DNA of 64,000 bases from Thermoproteota archaeon. Lineage in GTDB: Archaea; Korarchaeota; Korarchaeia; Korarchaeales; Korarchaeaceae. Made by a program: the position numbers and the translations under genes. Below are positions 59,597 to 64,000 of the stretch, piece after piece. Location of the stretch: assembly GCA_026986575.1 (NCBI GenBank), contig JALSOH010000006.1:248001-312000 (forward strand), written 5' to 3'. Positions within the stretch are counted from its first letter, which is position 1. Each line of letters opens with the position of its first letter. Under the pieces are notes generated by a model, which did no database searches, was not told the origin of the DNA, and was given only the letters and a program-made list of their open reading frames with translations.

Positions 59597-61837
59597 TCAG
59601 TAGACGTAGGACTCCTCCCTCCTCTCCTCTGGAGTGGTGGCTGCCCTTAGGGTCTTCTTGACCTCCTCGTAGTACTTGAGCATATCGTCAGTGAGGCTGG
59701 GCTTCACCTTGGTGAGAGCCTGCTCGAAGTGTCTCATCTCCACCCTCTCCACATCGATGTCCTCCCTCAGGGCAGCCATTGCAGCTTCCCTCACAAGAGC
59801 TGCGAGGTCGGCTCCACTGAATCTCTCCGTTGCCAGTGCTATCTTCCAGAGATCCACATCGTCTGAGAGAGGCATCTCCCTCGTCAGGACTTTGAGTATC
59901 TCGAACCTAGTGTTGAGGTCAGGTGGTCCAACGTAGACAAGCCTCTCTAGCCTCCCAGGTCTGAGAACCGCTGGATCCACGAGATCAGGCCTGTTCGTCG
60001 CTCCTATCACGACAACATCCCTCAGCGGCTGTATTCCATCGATTTCAGTGAGCATCTGGCTCACCACCCTCTCCGTCACTCCGGAATCGAAGCTGGTACC
60101 CCTTCTCGGGAAGAGGGAATCTATCTCATCGATGAATATGATGGCCGGAGCCACCTGTCTCGCCTTCCTGAAGATCTGCCTCACGGCCTTCTCGCTCTCT
60201 CCAACCCACTTGCTCAGGAGCTCAGGACCCTTCACGCTTATGAAGTTCGCCTCGCTCTCATTAGCGACGGCCTTAGCCAGCAACGTTTTACCGCAGCCCG
60301 GTGGTCCATAAAGCAGCACTCCCTTGGGCGGCTCAATCCCTAGCCTCCTGAAGGCGTCGGGGTTCTTCAAAGGCAGCTCCACGACCTCCCTGAGCTCCCT
60401 CTTTACCTCCTCCAATCCGCCTATATCGTCCCATGAAATGTCCGGGACCTCTATCGAGATCTCCCTAAGAGCGGAGGGCTGTACCAGCTTCAGAGCCTCC
60501 ATGAAGTCGTCCTTCGTGACCTGAAGTTCCTCCAGAATTTCTATGGGGATTGTCTCGGCGTCCAGATCTATCTTGGGGAGGACCCTCCTCAGGGCAGCCA
60601 TTGCAGCTTCCCTCACAAGGGCCGCGAGGTCGGCGCCCACGAACCCGTGGGTTATGTCAGCCAGCTCGTCCAAGTCCACATCGTCAGCGAGGGGAACGTT
60701 CCTCGTGTGTATCTGCAGTATCTCCTTCCTGCCCTCCCTGTCCGGCACTCCTATCTCTATCTCCCTGTCGAACCTGCCGGGCCTCCTCAGTGCTGGATCG
60801 AGGGCCTCGGGCCTGTTCGTGGCTCCTATAACTATTACCTCTCCCCTTCCCTTCAGGCCGTCCATGAGGGCGAGGAGCTGGGCCACGACACGCCTCTCTA
60901 CCTCTCCGGTGACCTCATTCCTGTTCGGCGCAATGGAGTCAATCTCATCTATGAATATTATCGAGGGGGCGTTCTTCTCAGCCTCCTCGAATATCTCCCT
61001 GAGCCTCTTCTCGCTCTCACCGTAGTACTTGGACATTATCTCGGGGCCTGAGATGCTTATGAAGTGGGCGTTGCTCTCATTAGCGACGGCCTTAGCCAGC
61101 AACGTTTTACCGCAGCCCGGTGGTCCGTAAAGCAGCACTCCCTTGGGCGGCTCAATCCCGAGGTGCCTGAAGAGCTCGGGATGCTTGAGCGGGAGCTCCA
61201 CCATCTCCCTTATCCTCTGTATCTCCTCCTTCAGCCCTCCTATGTCCTCGTATGTTACGGTGGGCACTATTATCTTGGAGAGCTCCACGGGCCTCTCTCT
61301 GACCTCTATGACGGTGTTCGCCCCGACCTTCCCGAAGGTGCCGGGCGTGACGCTGACCACCACTAAGGGGATGAACCTCTGGAATATGGGGATGAGGACG
61401 ATATCGCCCTTGGTAACCACGAAGTCATAGAGCCTCCTCTTTACCCAGTTGTGAAAATCCGGCGCCACCCTTATCATGTGGTCTTGTGGGGCTAATACTA
61501 CCTTGCTGGCCTCTCCAACCTCCACAGGTCTTACTCTGACCTTCTCCCCGGTCCTCACACCCGCGTTCCCCTTGATGATCTTGTCCATCCTGATGTACCT
61601 AGTGCCCACATCCATGCTCACGGACGGCATGACCCTAGCGTGAGTCACTCTAGAACCGTAGATCCTCACGTAATCGCCGCTGGTCAGGTTGAGCTGCTTC
61701 ATCACCTCGGGATCTATTCTCACTATCCCCCTGCCGAAGTCCGCCTGCTTCACCACATCCGCCACTATGAGCGTTACATCCTTTACCTCCTTGTCGTCCC
61801 TCTTATCTCCCTTCTTAGGGGGCTGTTTCCTCCCCAA
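59597..61837 (-). CDS. CDC48/VAT family AAA ATPase
   Basis: A 746-residue protein from TTG 61837, with GAGGTG about 8 bases upstream. An N-terminal double-psi-barrel substrate domain (about residues 25-185) is followed by two AAA domains, each with [18 protein letters not shown] (Walker A), FIDEIDS (Walker B) and arginine-finger regions. It is the archaeal unfoldase that feeds the proteasome and remodels proteins. The C-terminus ends with SYVY, close to the hydrophobic-x-tyrosine type used for proteasome contact. The DNA of the two AAA domains has near-identical blocks (see findings). Confidence 0.94.
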   Translation of the reverse strand: MGRKQPPKKGDKRDDKEVKDVTLIVADVVKQADFGRGIVRIDPEVMKQLNLTSGDYVRIYGSRVTHARVMPSVSMDVGTRYIRMDKIIKGNAGVRTGEKVRVRPVEVGEASKVVLAPQDHMIRVAPDFHNWVKRRLYDFVVTKGDIVLIPIFQRFIPLVVVSVTPGTFGKVGANTVIEVRERPVELSKIIVPTVTYEDIGGLKEEIQRIREMVELPLKHPELFRHLGIEPPKGVLLYGPPGCGKTLLAKAVANESNAHFISISGPEIMSKYYGESEKRLREIFEEAEKNAPSIIFIDEIDSIAPNRNEVTGEVERRVVAQLLALMDGLKGRGEVIVIGATNRPEALDPALRRPGRFDREIEIGVPDREGRKEILQIHTRNVPLADDVDLDELADITHGFVGADLAALVREAAMAALRRVLPKIDLDAETIPIEILEELQVTKDDFMEALKLVQPSALREISIEVPDISWDDIGGLEEVKRELREVVELPLKNPDAFRRLGIEPPKGVLLYGPPGCGKTLLAKAVANESEANFISVKGPELLSKWVGESEKAVRQIFRKARQVAPAIIFIDEIDSLFPRRGTSFDSGVTERVVSQMLTEIDGIQPLRDVVVIGATNRPDLVDPAVLRPGRLERLVYVGPPDLNTRFEILKVLTREMPLSDDVDLWKIALATERFSGADLAALVREAAMAALREDIDVERVEMRHFEQALTKVKPSLTDDMLKYYEEVKKTLRAATTPEERREESYVY

Positions 61838-61871
61838 CGATCACACCTCGAATCCATCTTCCGCGGAAGGG

Positions 61872-61943
61872 TTTATTAATTTTGCATAAGGGCGGCAGCC
61901 GCCCATGAGAACGGATATATTTAGGTGGTGAGCGCTCACAGGG
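61872..61943. promoter_or_regulatory. Divergent promoter region cdc48/ade with two perfect palindromes
   Basis: Leftward TATA ATTAATAAA (minus strand, 61872-61880) lies ahead of the CDC48 gene. Rightward TATATTTAG (61916-61924) is centred 25 bases before the ATG at 61944. Between them GGGCGGCAGCCGCCC (61890-61904) is a perfect inverted repeat with 7-base arms. GTGAGCGCTCAC (61928-61939) is a perfect 12-base palindrome between the rightward TATA and start codon. Both are candidate regulator sites. Confidence 0.45.
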
Positions 61944-63605
61944 ATGGAACTGAAGGCAGACCTCCTGCTGGATGGTCAGTACTTGAACGTCTACACGGGC
62001 GAACTTCTCGACGGACCCGTGGCCATTCTAGGAGATCGGATCCTCTGCGTCGGGGAGAGGATCGAGGCCAAAAAGGTGGAGAGAGTAGATGGGATAATCA
62101 TTCCTGGATTTAAAGACGGCCATATCCACATAGAGAGCAGCAAACTCCCTCCCGGGGAGTTCGCTCGGCTGGTAGTACCTAGGGGCACCACCTCGGTCTT
62201 CGCGGATCCCCATGAGATAGTGAATGTCGCCGGAAAGGCTGGCTTCAAGTTCATGCTCGAGGAATCTAGCAAGACCCCACTAAGGGTCCACCTGATGGTT
62301 CCCTCATGCGTTCCTGCCTCCCCTCTCGAGGAATCTCCCTTCCAGCTCGACGCTACTGCTGTCGCGGAACTCTTGGACGAGGGAGCCGGGTTAGGGGAAG
62401 TGATGAACTTCCCCGGAGTGATCTCTGGTGAGGAGGATCTTCTCCGTAAGTTGGAAGAGGCGAGGAGGAGGCGGATGCCGATCGACGGGCATGCGCCCCT
62501 CCTCATGGGTGAGGAACTCTGTCTCTACCTCTTCAGGGGCATAGAGTCCGATCACGAGTCTACTACCGAGGAGGAGGTCTTGGATAAGGCCAGAAAGGGC
62601 ATGTATGTAATGGTGAGGGAGGGAACCGCATCCAAGGACATGAGAATAATTAAGGGGCTCCTCAGAGTCCATAAGAGGAGGATCCTACTAGTATCAGATG
62701 ACAGGAGTGCGTCTGACCTTATGAGGGAGGGACATGTGGATCATCTCCTCAGGAGGGCCGTTGAGGAGGGCCTCGACCCCGTCGAAGCGGTTCAGGCTGT
62801 GACGATAAATGTGGCTGAGAGGTTCGGCATAAGAGAGCTGGACGGCATCGCTCCTGGCAGGCTCGCTGACCTGGTAGTGGTGAGAGATCTCAAGAGGTTC
62901 GAGGCCCTCAGGGTCTACATAGGGGGCAAGCTCGTGGCCTCCAACGGTGAACCTCTATTCAGCGCGGTGAGGGTCAGGAGGATAGGTACGATGAAGCTCC
63001 CTCCCCTCTCACCTAGGGACCTCGCCCTGAAGGTCCAGGGAAGGAGGGCTAGGGTTAGGATCATAGAGCTTACGGGCTCTCTCCTCACCGAGGAGGGCGA
63101 GGAGTGGCTCCCCATCGAGGAAGGTATGGTCAGGGCATGTGGAGAGGTCCAGCATTTGGCGGTAGTGGAGAGGCATGGGAAGACGGGGCACATCGGGAGG
63201 GGATTCGTGAGGGGCTTCGGAATGAGTGGAGCGATAGCCTCCACGATCGCACACGATAGCCACAACCTGATAATGGCTGGCAGCGACCTGAAGGACATGG
63301 TCGTGGCGGCCCGCGAGCTGGAGCGTGTCGGGGGCGGTCAGGTGGTTGTCTCGAACGGCAAATCGATCTCCATCCTTCCACTTCCCGTGGGAGGCCTCAT
63401 GTCTGACAGGCCAGCAGAGGAGGTGGCTTCGCTGGAGGAGGAGCTGAATAGGGCATACAGGTCCCTCGGAGGTACTAGGGAGGATCCTTTCATGGAACTC
63501 TCCTTCTTGGCTCTCTCGGTGATCCCAAAGCTAAAGCTGACCCCAAAGGGACTGGTCGATGTAAACAGGCAGGAGATAGTTTCCCCTCTCTTGGAGGTGA
63601 TTTGA
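61944..63605 (+). CDS. ade: Adenine deaminase
   Basis: A 553-residue amidohydrolase with the adenine deaminase pattern. It has IIPGFKDGHIHIESSKL (H-x-H metal site), RGTTSVFADPHEIVNVAG, PIDGHAPLL, GIESDHESTTEEE and LLVSDDRSASDL. The C-terminal beta region carries RGFGMSGAIASTIAHDSHN. It converts adenine to hypoxanthine in purine salvage. The ATG is leaderless-type relative to the TATA at 61916-61924. It is followed immediately by a methylenetetrahydrofolate reductase-like gene. Confidence 0.92.
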   Translation: MELKADLLLDGQYLNVYTGELLDGPVAILGDRILCVGERIEAKKVERVDGIIIPGFKDGHIHIESSKLPPGEFARLVVPRGTTSVFADPHEIVNVAGKAGFKFMLEESSKTPLRVHLMVPSCVPASPLEESPFQLDATAVAELLDEGAGLGEVMNFPGVISGEEDLLRKLEEARRRRMPIDGHAPLLMGEELCLYLFRGIESDHESTTEEEVLDKARKGMYVMVREGTASKDMRIIKGLLRVHKRRILLVSDDRSASDLMREGHVDHLLRRAVEEGLDPVEAVQAVTINVAERFGIRELDGIAPGRLADLVVVRDLKRFEALRVYIGGKLVASNGEPLFSAVRVRRIGTMKLPPLSPRDLALKVQGRRARVRIIELTGSLLTEEGEEWLPIEEGMVRACGEVQHLAVVERHGKTGHIGRGFVRGFGMSGAIASTIAHDSHNLIMAGSDLKDMVVAARELERVGGGQVVVSNGKSISILPLPVGGLMSDRPAEEVASLEEELNRAYRSLGGTREDPFMELSFLALSVIPKLKLTPKGLVDVNRQEIVSPLLEVI

Positions 63606-64000
63606 TTGGAGATAGGAGTGGAGGTTCCCCCTTCCTCGAAACCGAGGTTTCTCAGGAGAGTTTCCTCCCTTATAGGGAAGGCGGATTTCATTTCCATACC
63701 TGATTCTCCCTTCGGAAAGCCAGCACCCTCCTCCTTGGCCTTGGCAGTCCTGCTCAGGGGTATAGGGGTGGATGCGGTCCCCAACTACAGGCTGATGGAC
63801 AGGAACGAGCTTGCCCTGCTCTCAGAGATGATGGGTCTAGCTGAGCTGGGTATTGAGAGGGTCCTTTTGGTGGGAGGAGACCCCCCCAGCATAGGCAGGC
63901 CCACGGGCCTCGACGCCGTGAGGGCGATAACCCTCGTTAGGGAGTGGGGGGTGAGGGTGAAGCTGGGTGTGGCCACCTCCCTCAAGCCAAGGGAGAGGCT
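63606..64000 (+). CDS. Methylenetetrahydrofolate reductase-like protein, N-terminal part
   Basis: The frame starts at TTG 63606, right after the ade stop, and is cut by the window end after 131 codons. The N-terminus resembles the MetF TIM barrel: KADFISIPDSPFGKPAPSSLALAVLL, then VDAVPNYRLMDRNELALLSEM, and GIERVLLVGGDPPSIGRP, the folate/FAD-binding region where bacterial enzymes have a ..GDPP.. loop. It would reduce methylene-folate (or a pterin analogue) to the methyl form. The rest of the gene is outside the window. Confidence 0.75.
   Translation, partial: MEIGVEVPPSSKPRFLRRVSSLIGKADFISIPDSPFGKPAPSSLALAVLLRGIGVDAVPNYRLMDRNELALLSEMMGLAELGIERVLLVGGDPPSIGRPTGLDAVRAITLVREWGVRVKLGVATSLKPRER

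Noticed and set aside
60254-61159. Duplicated DNA blocks as a possible mobile repeat
   Set aside because: Both copies lie at the same position in the two AAA domains of one gene, so they are homologous coding segments (gene conversion), not an inserted element.
1-64000. CRISPR arrays, rRNA and tRNA genes
   Set aside because: No regularly spaced repeats and no recognisable tRNA or rRNA sequences were seen in any intergenic region.

Overview
The window looks like a piece of a thermophilic archaeal chromosome. Arginine is written almost entirely with AGG/AGA and isoleucine often with ATA. Start codons are frequently GTG or TTG. Most genes that begin a transcription unit have a TATA-like element centred about 26 bases before the start codon, which is the layout of archaeal leaderless mRNAs. 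The gene content fits an archaeon of the TACK group: a two-domain CDC48/VAT ATPase, archaeal asparagine synthetase of the AsnRS-paralogue type, XerA recombinase, CydA plus CydA-like bd oxidase, and several VapBC/MNT-HEPN pairs. Korarchaeota-like is a reasonable guess, but it cannot be proven from this sequence alone. I see no rRNA, tRNA, CRISPR array or insertion sequence.

Layout, left to right. 1-1665: a tungstate-type ABC transporter (tupA end, tupB, tupC). 1.8-5.9 kb: a ribbon-helix-helix/aspartic-protease pair, an asparagine synthetase-glutamate synthase operon and a VapBC pair. 5.9-8.2 kb: a small membrane protein, then an operon of two small unknown proteins, a DUF167 protein and XerA. 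8.2-20.9 kb: large secreted proteins (calcineurin-like phosphoesterase, thioredoxin-like protein), 3-methyladenine glycosylase, unknown DNA-binding proteins, a serine-biosynthesis-like aminotransferase/dehydrogenase pair with an unusual N-terminal extension, a secreted helical protein, a membrane-anchored winged-helix protein and an MFS carrier.

21-30.2 kb: a divergent module. A branched-chain-type ABC transporter (livKHMGF) with a maleate isomerase/racemase-family enzyme runs leftward, and hyuAB (hydantoinase/5-oxoprolinase type) runs rightward. The intergenic region carries a repeated candidate operator. 30.5-33.5 kb: a surface protein, an orphan solute-binding protein and a CBS protein.

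33.4-39.3 kb: the most unusual block. A divergent promoter with one self-complementary TATA box drives a metal-type solute-binding protein to the right. To the left it drives a probable six-gene operon: ABC ATPase, permease, NikR-like regulator, frameshifted TorD-like chaperone, a fusion of an MFS carrier to a PhoU/DUF47 domain, and a dual-specificity phosphatase. 39.3-49.6 kb: frameshifted pyrrolidone-carboxylate peptidase, an orphan Tat-exported PotD-like protein, a metallo-beta-lactamase-fold enzyme, a V4R/HTH regulator divergent from a DsrE-like protein, an amino-acid permease, a ferritin-VIT1 fusion and the bd-type oxidase.

49.6-54.4 kb: accessory and decayed DNA, including an AbrB/PIN pair and an MNT/HEPN pair carrying two frameshifts. 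54.4-64 kb: leuACDB, uridine phosphorylase, CDC48 with near-identical duplicated DNA segments, adenine deaminase and the start of a methylenetetrahydrofolate reductase-like gene. Four genes are split by single-base frameshifts, three of them in G/C runs of five or six bases, so sequencing error must be considered alongside real decay.
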